DNA of 64,000 bases. Source: Siderastrea radians (taxonomy: Eukaryota; Cnidaria; Anthozoa; Scleractinia; Rhizangiidae). The DNA lies in NCBI GenBank assembly GCA_964017195.1, contig OZ024897.1:33871536-33935535 (forward strand), read 5' to 3'. Under the pieces are notes generated by a model, which had not been told where the DNA came from, did not search any database, and worked only from the letters and a program-made list of their open reading frames with translations. Below, one piece after another: positions 12,870 through 20,950 of the stretch (the stretch's first letter is position 1; each line of letters starts with the position of its first letter). A program made the position numbers and the translations under genes.

Positions 12870-12944
12870 AGTAGTTATAGAGTTGGCGGTTCGAGACCAG
12901 TTTTTTCAAAACTGGTCTTGAACAGCGCCAACTCTATAACTACT
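12870..12944. repeat. Terminal hairpin (self-complementary element end), left
   Basis: The outer 19 bases AGTAGTTATAGAGTTGGCG (12,870-12,888) pair perfectly with 12,926-12,944. The inner GTTCGAGACCAGTTTT pairs with 12,907-12,924 apart from one mismatch and a two-base bulge, leaving a loop of about 3 bases. Confidence 0.9.
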
Positions 12945-13323
12945 CTAATCATTTGGTCACCAACTTTTGGTGAGGATACGGGCGGCCAGAGCCTTAACTC
13001 GTAGAGATAAGAGCGATGGTCGCTTTTTTATGTGATGGTTTACTATATACAAGATCCATTTTTGGGAAATCTATATGTTTTTATTTTATGGATAACTATA
13101 TGTATTTTATTTCATGGGCACAATTATTTGGATACTTTATGTTTTTATTTCATGCGGAAACCAACGCATTTTCACATCGCGTGACTTCATACAACAGGAA
13201 GTCATACCGAGAAACAAGTCTGGACATGTCTGGTGAAAACAGGAAGTTTACGATGAAATGGGACGTTCCCGATGAGTCATCAGATTGTCATGTAATATCA
13301 GATGAACTTGTATTTGAAGTAAA

Positions 13324-13440
13324 GTTTGTCAGTAAAGTTTGTCAGTAAAGTTTGTCAGTAAAGTTTGTCAGTAAAGTTTGTCAGTAAAGTTTGTCAGTAA
13401 AGTTTGTCAGTAAAGTTTGTCAGTAAAGTTTGTCAGTAAA
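13324..13440. repeat. 13-bp tandem repeat, nine copies
   Basis: GTTTGTCAGTAAA repeated nine times without interruption inside the left TIR. The right TIR (about 31,209-31,315) has seven complementary copies with small variants, so copy number differs between the ends. Confidence 0.95.
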
Positions 13441-13507
13441 GTTTGTAGTGAACAGAAAAGCAGACTGTGTTTGCGGAACTTGTAAGTACATAAAAAAATA
13501 TCTCATA

Positions 13508-13517
13508 TAATAGTATA
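13508..13517 (+). promoter_or_regulatory. ATAGTATA-type (class 2) promoter motif
   Basis: TAATAGTATA lies 12 bp before the ATG of the VLTF3-like gene. It is the same core as before the nuclease and the small zinc-protein genes (25,939; 26,770; 27,058). Confidence 0.45.
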
Positions 13518-13519
13518 GA

Positions 13520-14077
13520 ATGAATTGCAATGAAGATATTCACAATTACTTGAAAGAATCAGAAGTTGTTTGTCCTTTTTGTGACCAGCAAATAGATTCT
13601 GCCAGAAAACCAAAAGATGATAAATGCTGTGATAATCAGTATATTATTAACGACGATGGGATGTTAGCATGTTTAAGTTGTGGTGTAGTACAAGGATATA
13701 ATTATGTGAAAGAATATGTTAATTTTTATGAAAATATACATAGATTTATAAGAAAATCTGTTTACCATCGAGAGTACCACATTAACAACATATTACTCGA
13801 TATTGAAGAAAAATATAACATCAAAATATCAAACTGTCAGAAACAAAAAATTGATGCTATATATGTCGAGATAGGTAAGGTTCTAAATGAAGTTAATGGT
13901 ACAAGGAAAAGGATGATTAGCGCAAATTTCATTATGAGAAAGATATTCAAGATGATGGGAATACCTTACAAAATTATTCCAATTAGTAAATCGAAAAAAA
14001 CATTAGCTTTTTAGAATAAATATTGGGCTAGTATTATGTCTCTTATTGGCGATAAAATAAGATCTATTCTTGGATGA
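13520..14077 (+). pseudogene. VLTF3-like late transcription factor gene with an internal TAG
   Basis: ATG 13,520 opens 164 codons to a TAG at 14,012-14,014. The same frame then continues for another 20 sense codons to TGA at 14,075-14,077, and that tail (N-K-Y-W, then I-G-D-K-I) is the expected C terminus of the family. The N terminus has a zinc-ribbon arrangement (Cys18/21, Cys36/37, Cys51/54), followed by a basic region with H-R-F and a Y-H-x-x-N motif. I recognise it as related to the poxvirus/NCLDV late transcription factor VLTF3 (A2L) type, also found in Polinton-like viruses; a TFIIB-like ribbon is the alternative. These factors direct transcription of late (virion) genes. The single TAG suggests recent inactivation, or readthrough. 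It converges with the SLATT-like gene. Confidence 0.6.
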
Positions 14078-14483
14078 ATACCTTGTTGTATTTTTTTTCA
14101 AATTTGTCAGTTAATGGACACATATCAATGATTATTTCATCTATAACTTTGACATAATCAAGAAATTCTTTTTCGTCATACTTCAGTCCTCTCATAAAGG
14201 ATCGTAAATCTGTTAAAACCTTTGAATAAGATGTATAGGCGAATTTACTCATTTCAATTTTTCTCTTGTAATTTTTGATCTCTGAATATGTTTTAAGTAA
14301 GAGCCCAGTACCGGATATCACTCCAAGAGGAATAGGGTTTAGTGTTACACCACCAACTATTGTTCCTATAGCTACCAATAAAGCGGATCCAATATTACAT
14401 GCAAGTTCTGTTTTTTTGAAATATTTGTAAGTCATTTTGGCAAGCCAGTATTTCTTATGATAGAATTTGTATAATGCTTTCAA
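14064..14483 (-). CDS. Two-TM SLATT-like membrane protein (Polinton A)
   Basis: The ORF has an N-terminal helix (LYKFYHKKYW), a hairpin of two hydrophobic segments at residues ~28-47 and ~52-66, then a charged helical C-terminal half with an S-K-F-A-Y-T-S-Y signature. It aligns clearly with the Polinton B protein at 51,368-52,033 (SRFAFTTYAKALTEL at the same place). The topology resembles SLATT (SLOG-associated two-TM) proteins, proposed to form membrane pores in nucleotide-signalling systems, but the family match is inference. No ATG exists at the expected N terminus: the frame is open upstream to about 14,548 and begins here with TTG; the first in-frame ATG is at 14,429. Either the start is lost, it is spliced, or a shorter form is made. 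Confidence 0.55.
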   Translation of the reverse strand: MKALYKFYHKKYWLAKMTYKYFKKTELACNIGSALLVAIGTIVGGVTLNPIPLGVISGTGLLLKTYSEIKNYKRKIEMSKFAYTSYSKVLTDLRSFMRGLKYDEKEFLDYVKVIDEIIIDMCPLTDKFEKKYNKVFIQE

Positions 14484-14539
14484 CTCAGATATTTGATTTT
14501 CCGTTAATTTTTCTGAAACATGGTTCCAATTGAATATTT

Positions 14540-15918
14540 AACAATTATTCTACGAGGGCGCGCTGGATATCAAATGATAGATAACCAACGAGGCGCGTAG
14601 CGCCGAGTTGGTTATAATCATTTGATATCCAGCAAGCCCGAGTAGAATAATTGTTTTATTAAACACTTAACCACTATTAAAAAAAATTTAAGAAAGAACG
14701 GGAAAAAATGAGAAGAGAGATAAAAAGGGAACAAGAATCGATCACATGACTGGACGAAAAAGGCGCCAAAACCTTGCGAAGTGTTGCAGCGTTTCATTGC
14801 GAAGCTGAATGAGTCAATGTGAACAAAGTAGCACAAGTTTTGGAAGAAATCCTCTAATTATTGGCTCTGAAATATGGTAAATGTTTTATTTTCCTGAAAC
14901 ATTGTTGTAATCATCGTTCAAAGCGGATTGAAGCCGTACAATTTCACCATATTAGCTGCTGGAGTTGAAACGGAACAACTTTGTTGTAATCTGTTCGCAC
15001 AACGCGGAGCCATCATATGCGAGTTTGATCGAACTGAAGACAGAACTAATTTGAACTTGAGGAGGTAATTTCTATGCAGCTCAGAAGCAAGATTACTGTT
15101 GCGAGGAACATTAGAATTCACCGTTATAGTTTGTTAAACGCAAAGCACAAAATGTAGTGGTTCTCGGTTTAGAGGTTGCGGACGGAATGGTAAATTCAAA
15201 CAACTGGAAAAGCGATTCAACTCTGTTTACATGGCATACGATTTCTACCTGAGCATTTGGGCCTGTTGGAACACAGAGATGCAACGAGTGCAGGTAAACC
15301 AATGTCAATTTTGCGTGTTAAAGCCGAAACAAAAATGTCGCCCTTCGTTCCTTCTTGGTAGTTTGCAGCTGTAGTTTGTTTAGTAAGCTTACTTGTTTAG
15401 ACTGCTTCATGATTTTCGCACCCGCCGACTCGCCATGAATGTGTGATAGTTTTTATTAAATGCTTCTGCCCATTTCACTGTGTTTTATTTTATGTCTTGT
15501 CTTGATATTTTGAAGTGGAAAGCCTTCCTGATAAAACCTACCGTTTGTTCAATTTTAATGACCGACGTGACGATCGAAGAAAGAAGTTAATTGTAAACAC
15601 AACGCTTAATGCTTAAATTTCTATTTCTGCACAGTTTCTTGAAACAATTTTGACTTGTGTTAGACGACGCTGTTGGTGATGCTTGTTGGTGACGCTGTTG
15701 GAATTTCTGCTTAATTTAAATTCCCTGTCAAGTGATGTTTCTCGTCCATTTTTCTCACCGGGTTGCTCGCGAGGAAAAAATTTTCAGCTCACTTTGTCAT
15801 TTTGTTGTTGAATGTTCATTGACCATATTTGGTCGCAGCAGGTATATGAGCTGATAGCCTAGCTCCGTTCAGCCAATCAAAATGCTAGAAATCCAATATA
15901 CCTAGTCCAGTTTTTAAT
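14540..15918. mobile_element. Hairpin-headed TE insertion inside Polinton A
   Basis: A strong hairpin lies at 14,541-14,655: a GGATATCAAATGAT arm followed by ATAACCAACGAGGCGCG, then the complementary arms GAGTTGGTTAT and ATCATTTGATATCC, with ACAATTATTCTAC and GTAGAATAATTGT at the outside. About 1.2 kb of non-coding, less AT-rich DNA follows to near 15,918. TTAA occurs just outside both proposed ends, but the right end is uncertain. Composition differs from the flanking viral genes, which fits a host transposon nested in the element. Confidence 0.5.
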
Positions 15919-15940
15919 AAATTATGTTTATCCATATATA

Positions 15941-16060
15941 TTATATGGTTACATTTTTCTTTTTGAATGACTCTTTAATATTGGAGTATAATGTTCTGAT
16001 GTTTTTAATCAATCTTTCTATGCTTTCGAGAATTTCATTAATTAAAATAGCTGTTCTCAT
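15941..16060 (-). CDS. Possible 39-aa protein
   Basis: A minus-strand ORF of 39 codons with ATG (start 16,060) and TAA, predicted to be an amphipathic Lys-rich helix (motif ILESIERLIKN). It lies upstream of the fibre gene on the opposite side of the TE insertion. Too short to identify; it could be chance in AT-rich DNA. Confidence 0.2.
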   Translation of the reverse strand: MRTAILINEILESIERLIKNIRTLYSNIKESFKKKNVTI

Positions 16061-16218
16061 ATATATTATTATGTTGGATTATTTATTATGTTTTTCATCG
16101 GAATCCTCATTATTTCTTTTGGGATAATAATATATTCTAAAAAGCATTCCATACTCCAATCAGATGGATATCCTGCATTGTGCTATATAATAAATGTAAA
16201 TTTTTTTGTGGAAAGTAA

Positions 16219-17985
16219 TCACGCACTTGTTTGATACTCGATACGAAGTATAATTGCGTTGTAACTTTTCCAAATATCATCATTCATATTTAGTTCAAAA
16301 GCCAAAATCCCGGACGAGGGCATTTGGAAAGAATTTGGGTTTATCGTTTGATACCACCCACTTTTTTCTGAGATAAAATTTCTTGAAGAGCTTAGAGTTC
16401 CAGTGAAAAAATTCCGTAAGGCTGTTTTGAGTTTTAAAGATATTCTTTTGTGTCTATGTATAGTGACATGAGAATCCGAAGAAGTGGTTGGACGCGTACA
16501 ATATATATCAATATTTTTCGAAATCGCTTCACCCGGCAATGAAATTATTTCAGCACCATTTAAAACAAAATTTTTGTCCCCTTTTGTCGAATTTAAAAAA
16601 CCGTGTATATAATGAACGGAACCACTCAAATGGTGTCCGTTTAAAGACAAATCTGTTTCCATTACCATTTTTCCATTTTCAATAACAAAAGCGGTGTCAT
16701 AGACACTTGGATCAACGTTTGAAATTGTTTCTTTAACGCCATAGACAATTAAATGCCCAATTGTTAAAAACGATGGTTTACTGACAGTACCGTGCAAATC
16801 AAGATATAGGAATTGTGGAGGTGAGCTACCCCATCTGTGAAAATTGATTACTGTTTTGGTGTACGTTTCGAATGTTTTTGTTGCATAATTAGAAATTGAA
16901 ATCGTCGTAGCTTGCGGGGTTACACTCAACTCATTCATTTCCGGCGGAAACCATTCAACGACCAAAGTATAGTAACCGACTGGAAGTTTATATAGGTTAA
17001 AACCGAGGCGTGACTGGTACTGGTTGGGTGAGCCTTTTTCAAACAAGAGTTTAAGTTGGTAAGCCTTTTTATTAATTTGATGTGGAGAATTGGGAAAATC
17101 AACAATACCCAAAACCTCGATATTGTTTTCACTCGAAGATTCATCAGTGTCTTCCATCAAGTATCTAAAGGCGTCCATTTTTTGTCCCGAGGTAGTGATA
17201 TGGGATTCATGAATTTTTTGAGTGACAAGATCTCTCAAATCTGATATTTCCTCTTGCACAAAATCAACATTAACTGCGGATTTAGAATCTCTGTAATCAG
17301 TTTGTAAGTTAATAATTTTATTGTTATTTAAATTCAAGTTTCCAGTCATATTGTTGGTACCATCAACTTTGAGAAACTTTTTTTGTGTCATGTCATCAAT
17401 TCTGTTGTTAACAAACTCGACACATGCGGCGTCTCTTTGGTTTGATGGAAGATCAAGATTGATAATTGAATTATTTTTCATATCAATATCAGATCCTTTA
17501 TCCAGTTTTTTTTCAAGCTGATTTTCGACATACTTTTTGTTTGTGGCTTGATCTGCCTGTGTTGGGTCTTTCACATTTGTGATGAAATTATTGTTCATGT
17601 TAATAGATTGCTTCATCAAGCCTCCTTCCTCCTTTGACAAGAATATCTCCCTTTGCGTTTCATAACTAATAACCTTGTTGAGATTACCTTGAACTGGGTA
17701 ATTGTCTTTTGGGACAACAAGTGACCCTGTCATCGTATCACCTGTTTTTAGCATGAATTTAGATGTATCCACACTTGGAATCTTAGCTATTTCACTATCT
17801 AACTGACTTTTTGTAACCACATCATTATTATTGGTTCCTTGTTTTACATTCACTAATTTTTTATTCTGCATATCATAATCATTATTAGCATCTAATTTAA
17901 ATCCAATACCAGGTAAACCTCTTAAACCTATTTTACTTAGTCCTTGAGAATCATCATGATTAAGGATACCGTTGGTATAACTCAT
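16219..17985 (-). CDS. Fibre/spike-like protein with tail-fibre repeats
   Basis: 588 residues from ATG 17,985. Near the N terminus is a short Gly-rich collagen-like segment (GLRGLPGIGF), then at least four diverged repeats built on M-x-N-x-x-I-x-N-L/V plus A-x-x-x-x-F/Y-V-x-N, typical of trimeric phage and viral tail fibres. The C-terminal ~320 residues look like a beta-rich head domain. By analogy it would be a trimeric attachment fibre on the capsid vertices. No enzymatic motif is seen. Its start lies only 11 bp beyond the stop of the packaging ATPase on the same strand, so the two probably form one transcription unit. No TCTAA motif was found before it. Function is inferred from the repeats and gene context. 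Confidence 0.65.
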   Translation of the reverse strand: MSYTNGILNHDDSQGLSKIGLRGLPGIGFKLDANNDYDMQNKKLVNVKQGTNNNDVVTKSQLDSEIAKIPSVDTSKFMLKTGDTMTGSLVVPKDNYPVQGNLNKVISYETQREIFLSKEEGGLMKQSINMNNNFITNVKDPTQADQATNKKYVENQLEKKLDKGSDIDMKNNSIINLDLPSNQRDAACVEFVNNRIDDMTQKKFLKVDGTNNMTGNLNLNNNKIINLQTDYRDSKSAVNVDFVQEEISDLRDLVTQKIHESHITTSGQKMDAFRYLMEDTDESSSENNIEVLGIVDFPNSPHQINKKAYQLKLLFEKGSPNQYQSRLGFNLYKLPVGYYTLVVEWFPPEMNELSVTPQATTISISNYATKTFETYTKTVINFHRWGSSPPQFLYLDLHGTVSKPSFLTIGHLIVYGVKETISNVDPSVYDTAFVIENGKMVMETDLSLNGHHLSGSVHYIHGFLNSTKGDKNFVLNGAEIISLPGEAISKNIDIYCTRPTTSSDSHVTIHRHKRISLKLKTALRNFFTGTLSSSRNFISEKSGWYQTINPNSFQMPSSGILAFELNMNDDIWKSYNAIILRIEYQTSA

Positions 17986-17996
17986 ATATTAATGGT

Positions 17997-18638
17997 TTAT
18001 ATTCTTTCATCGAAATTTCGGGCTACCTTTTTTTTGACCTTATCAACATACAAAAAACTATATGGATCCTTAGTAGCTTTCTGATAATCTGATTTATTTA
18101 TGTTCAGTTCTCGGCAAATCATCGATTGCTCGTTTATAGAAGGAAAATCAAAAACACAAAAATGTGAACTATTCAGTCTTATTGTTTTATCGGTTCCGTA
18201 ATAGCTTTGACTCAAATATATACAACAACAATTTTTATTTCTTGAATTGGTGAAGTAGTCTCGTATCCGTTCGTCATTTTTCTTACCTGTATTCAAATAG
18301 TCATCAAATATGATTAATTTTTGGTTTTCATCAGACAAATCTGTCAGAGGGATGATTTCATCGTTACTTGCTTCTATCACGTCATAACCGACCTCTTTTG
18401 ATATTGGTTCAAGAGATTTCAACAGATGCTTATATTTGCTTTGGGAGAGATTTCGAGCATAAAGGTATATCTTATCAAAATAGAGAAGCCTATATATCAT
18501 ATCCAGCAGAAGATTTGTTTTACCACCACCAGAGGGAGCACAAATAAGCATCCTAAAACATCGGTTTGGCATGAAACTCTTTAATTGGATAAAATCGTTG
18601 TTTTCATCATCTTGGATGTCATAATTTTGAATCTTCAT
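17997..18638 (-). CDS. A32-type DNA-packaging ATPase (FtsK-HerA superfamily)
   Basis: 213 residues from ATG 18,638. Walker A is APSGGGKT (residues 34-41) and Walker B is LIIFDD (108-113), followed by the S-x-N/S-R-N-K-N region and an S-Q-S-Y segment typical of poxvirus A32-like packaging ATPases. The family drives viral DNA into preformed capsids by ATP hydrolysis. Length fits Polinton ATPases. It is transcribed leftward with the fibre gene. It diverges from the PPxY protein gene across a 130-bp region that contains three copies of ACACGCTATGCG. All key residues are present. Confidence 0.9.
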   Translation of the reverse strand: MKIQNYDIQDDENNDFIQLKSFMPNRCFRMLICAPSGGGKTNLLLDMIYRLLYFDKIYLYARNLSQSKYKHLLKSLEPISKEVGYDVIEASNDEIIPLTDLSDENQKLIIFDDYLNTGKKNDERIRDYFTNSRNKNCCCIYLSQSYYGTDKTIRLNSSHFCVFDFPSINEQSMICRELNINKSDYQKATKDPYSFLYVDKVKKKVARNFDERI

Positions 18639-18661
18639 ATGATATTATGTTATACAATTTC

Positions 18662-18697
18662 ACACGCTATGCGACACGCTATGCGACACGCTATGCG
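18662..18697. repeat. Three perfect copies of ACACGCTATGCG
   Basis: A 12-bp direct repeat in the divergent promoter region between the ATPase and the PPxY protein gene. Position suggests a regulatory role (inference). Confidence 0.85.
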
Positions 18698-18767
18698 AGC
18701 GTTTTTATATATGATAACCCTAATTTTTCCGAACAAAATACGAAATTTTATGTAAACAAATGATATA

Positions 18768-19748
18768 ATGAGTTTACTCAAATGGAAAGAAATGGCTGAG
18801 AAACGATCCGAGCTTGGTAAAAAGATTAACACAGTAAGAGATACAATAAAACAAAAAAAGATATCTGATCAAATGGGTGAAGTCGAGGCAGAGAAACTTT
18901 TCAAACCTATAACATCTGAGTTAAAGGAACTTACAGCCCCAAAAGCACCGTTGAGAAGATTGGTAAAGAAAAAGCGACCTGTTCCAGATTATGGAATAGC
19001 TATTGATGATGAAGTGCCTGATTATGGATTGGACGATCTATTCGGTGATCAAGTTTTACCACAAGATGATAAACAGTTGGTTCCAAAACCTCCATCTTAT
19101 GAAGATGTCCTAAATGAATTAGCATCTGAAAAAAAAGATCCTAAATATACATATGAAGTAGATGATCTCCCAACTATATACGAAGAAGAAGTACCAGATT
19201 ATGAAATTTTTGAAGAGGATAAAATAAATGAAGTTTTGGATCAACTTGAAATACCAAATTATGAATACATTGAATCACTATTAAAGCAAGAAAATATGAA
19301 TAACAAAGAGAGGAAAACTAATATTAATAACGCCCTTAAATTGGCTAAAATAAAAAAAAGACAACTCCCAGGGTTTTTGAGTGATATCAGTAAAAAATTA
19401 AATAAAGGTTCAATCACTGAAGCTGAGGCTCAATATAAAAGAAAAGTTATTGAAGATGCAAAAAAGGTTCTTATTGATTATATCGATTACACTAATCAAA
19501 AACTGAATGATATTAAAGGATCTGGTTTGAAGAAAAAAACAAAAAGAGGTGGACAGGTAATGTTTTTCAACAATCCGACAGAAATGATTAAAAAACTTGA
19601 ACTGATTATCGGATCGATGATTGCCGGAAATAATAGCATCGAATTACGGAATACTGGCGTCGCTCTTCTCGACATCTTGTTGAGAAATTCAATACTCAAT
19701 AAGCCACAATACAACAAAATATACAAAAACTATTTTAGTCTAAACTAA
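18768..19748 (+). CDS. Conserved Polinton structural protein with PPxY late domain
   Basis: 326 residues from ATG 18,768. The N-terminal half is charged and contains four related [VI]P[DN]Y motifs (residues ~72, 83, 143, 158) and one PPSY (108-111). PPxY motifs recruit Nedd4-family ubiquitin ligases, and adenovirus protein VI uses the same type of motif. Later comes a Lys-rich segment with a GG site (K-R-G-G, about residue 264) resembling the element's other presumed protease sites, then a conserved helical C terminus (F-N-N-P, L-E-L-I-I-G). I recognise the C-terminal signature as recurrent in Polinton-type elements but know no assigned function. A virion role is inferred from its place before penton and capsid genes. 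Confidence 0.6.
   Translation: MSLLKWKEMAEKRSELGKKINTVRDTIKQKKISDQMGEVEAEKLFKPITSELKELTAPKAPLRRLVKKKRPVPDYGIAIDDEVPDYGLDDLFGDQVLPQDDKQLVPKPPSYEDVLNELASEKKDPKYTYEVDDLPTIYEEEVPDYEIFEEDKINEVLDQLEIPNYEYIESLLKQENMNNKERKTNINNALKLAKIKKRQLPGFLSDISKKLNKGSITEAEAQYKRKVIEDAKKVLIDYIDYTNQKLNDIKGSGLKKKTKRGGQVMFFNNPTEMIKKLELIIGSMIAGNNSIELRNTGVALLDILLRNSILNKPQYNKIYKNYFSLN
19739..19745 (+). promoter_or_regulatory. TCTAA (class 1, late-like) promoter motif
   Basis: TCTAAAC, 18 bp before the penton-like ATG, followed by CATATATA. Confidence 0.55.
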
Positions 19749-19756
19749 TCATATAT

Positions 19757-20518
19757 ATGAATAGACAACTTGTATTATCATCCCATACAGTAAAAAACCA
19801 AAATGGTAATAAACCATCGGATTTCACAATCAAATACCGTAATCCGATAATACTAGATTCAAACAGACAATATGAAATCGGCCTAGACCGAATCATTTCG
19901 ATGTCATTCACTTGGTTTAATGTGACAAACGAACTCAATAATCAGAAAATAAGATATTCGGCAGATAGTGGTACTAATTGGACGGAAATTATATTTAATC
20001 CTGGAGTCTGGAATTACGTTGATTTTGACAATTTAATCAAAGAAAAAACAAAAACAGGGACTTCATCAAACCCTCAATATCCAATCACTCTGGAGTTTAA
20101 CGATACTGTATTCAGGACAATAATAACACTAGCCTCAAATTACAGATTAGGTCTCACTCAAAGTAATTTTAATGATCTTATTGGTTTCAATAAAAAGATT
20201 CTAACAAGTAGTGTAAATGTCGGAGATTACATTCCTAATCTCTCACAAGACAGAGAAATATTGAATGTTCATTGTGATTTGATAAGTGACAGTCTTGTGG
20301 ATAGTGAAGAGTCAGATATTATATATAGTTTCAGTACTTCAACTCTCACTCCGAGTTATAGTTTCACACAAGAGCCTCGACGAGTACAGTTCAATCCAGT
20401 CAATAAAAATACGATTCATAAAATTCGGATTTATATCACCGACGGCAAACGAAGAATCATTGATCTTAATCATAGTGACACTTCATTCAGTTTGATTTTA
20501 AGAGAGAAGAGAGATTAA
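19757..20518 (+). CDS. Penton-like minor capsid protein
   Basis: 253 residues from ATG 19,757. The N-terminal pattern F-T-I-K-Y/R-x-P-I-x-L then Y-E-I-G-L-D-R-I matches the opening of the three Polinton B paralogues (F-K-I-R-L-x-x-P-L then W-Q-V-G-L-S-A-I). The C-terminal half contains the aligned 'V-H/Y-x-D-x-x-x-x-S-x-V' strand and 'F-x-P-x-x-x-x-x-I-x-x-I-R/N' segment. These are predicted single-jelly-roll pentons that occupy capsid vertices. It is preceded by a TCTAA motif, suggesting late expression. Family membership follows from comparing the two elements in this window; the structural role comes from knowledge of Polintons. Confidence 0.7.
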   Translation: MNRQLVLSSHTVKNQNGNKPSDFTIKYRNPIILDSNRQYEIGLDRIISMSFTWFNVTNELNNQKIRYSADSGTNWTEIIFNPGVWNYVDFDNLIKEKTKTGTSSNPQYPITLEFNDTVFRTIITLASNYRLGLTQSNFNDLIGFNKKILTSSVNVGDYIPNLSQDREILNVHCDLISDSLVDSEESDIIYSFSTSTLTPSYSFTQEPRRVQFNPVNKNTIHKIRIYITDGKRRIIDLNHSDTSFSLILREKRD

Positions 20519-20524
20519 TCTAAC
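20519..20524 (+). promoter_or_regulatory. TCTAA promoter motif
   Basis: TCTAAC, 18 bp before ATG 20,537. It overlaps the end of the preceding gene. Confidence 0.55.
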
Positions 20525-20536
20525 TAATAGTTATAG

Positions 20537-20908
20537 ATGGCATCATATGAATATAAACGTGTATATCACCCGAAACTAGGTCGTTTTGTGTATAAGCATA
20601 AAGGATCTGGGATTATTGTTGATAACATATTCAAACCAGTTGGAAGGGTGTTAAGTGAAGTTCCAGAAATGGTTTTAAAACCTTTTGCCAAAAAAGCGCT
20701 TGAATCTGGTATTTCACATGCTGGAGACAAACTTGGAAAAAAAGCAGCTGAAAAAAGCGGAGAGCTTATTGTGAGAAAATTACACGGTTTAACTAAACAA
20801 CCAATGAATGAAATCGTGAAACCAACCAAACCTACTAAACCAAAACAAGAAGAAGATTACAACACAATTCTGAATAGACTTATATCTGGTACTGGATTAA
20901 GACGTTAA
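20537..20908 (+). CDS. Small basic virion protein (unassigned)
   Basis: 123 residues from ATG 20,537, rich in Lys, Ala and Gly. It starts with an aromatic-basic segment (YEYKRVYHPKLGRFVYK), continues with an amphipathic A-K-K-A-L/G-K-K-A-A-E-K helix, and ends in a K-P-T-K-P-x-K-P linker and a short tail. It resembles DNA-condensing or internal capsid proteins of adeno-like viruses, but I cannot name a family. It sits between penton and major capsid genes with its own TCTAA motif, which supports a virion role. Confidence 0.5.
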   Translation: MASYEYKRVYHPKLGRFVYKHKGSGIIVDNIFKPVGRVLSEVPEMVLKPFAKKALESGISHAGDKLGKKAAEKSGELIVRKLHGLTKQPMNEIVKPTKPTKPKQEEDYNTILNRLISGTGLRR

Positions 20909-20932
20909 AATGTTATTAAAAAGTGAATTTTA

Positions 20933-20939
20933 TCTAAAC
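20933..20939 (+). promoter_or_regulatory. TCTAA promoter motif
   Basis: TCTAAAC, 18 bp before the capsid ATG 20,951, followed by CATATAA. Confidence 0.6.
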
Positions 20940-20950
20940 TACTCATATAA

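Larger units (their letters stand above)
12870..13489. repeat. Left terminal inverted repeat of Polinton A
   Basis: Matches the right repeat (about 31,184-31,805) in inverted orientation: hairpin end, then a GAGGATACG-GCGGCCAGAGCC block, an AT-rich block, 13-bp tandem repeats and a GTAGTGAACAGAAAAG block. The right copy has ~40 extra bases just inside the hairpin. Each repeat carries a 110-codon ORF from ATG (13,016-13,348; minus-strand 31,289-31,621), open in both copies but without recognisable domains. Confidence 0.9.

Noticed and set aside
15924..16127. Hydrophobic 67-codon ORF between the nested transposon and the fibre gene
   Set aside because: Composition (Ile/Leu/Phe/Tyr) is what AT-rich DNA gives by chance; no neighbour or motif supports it.
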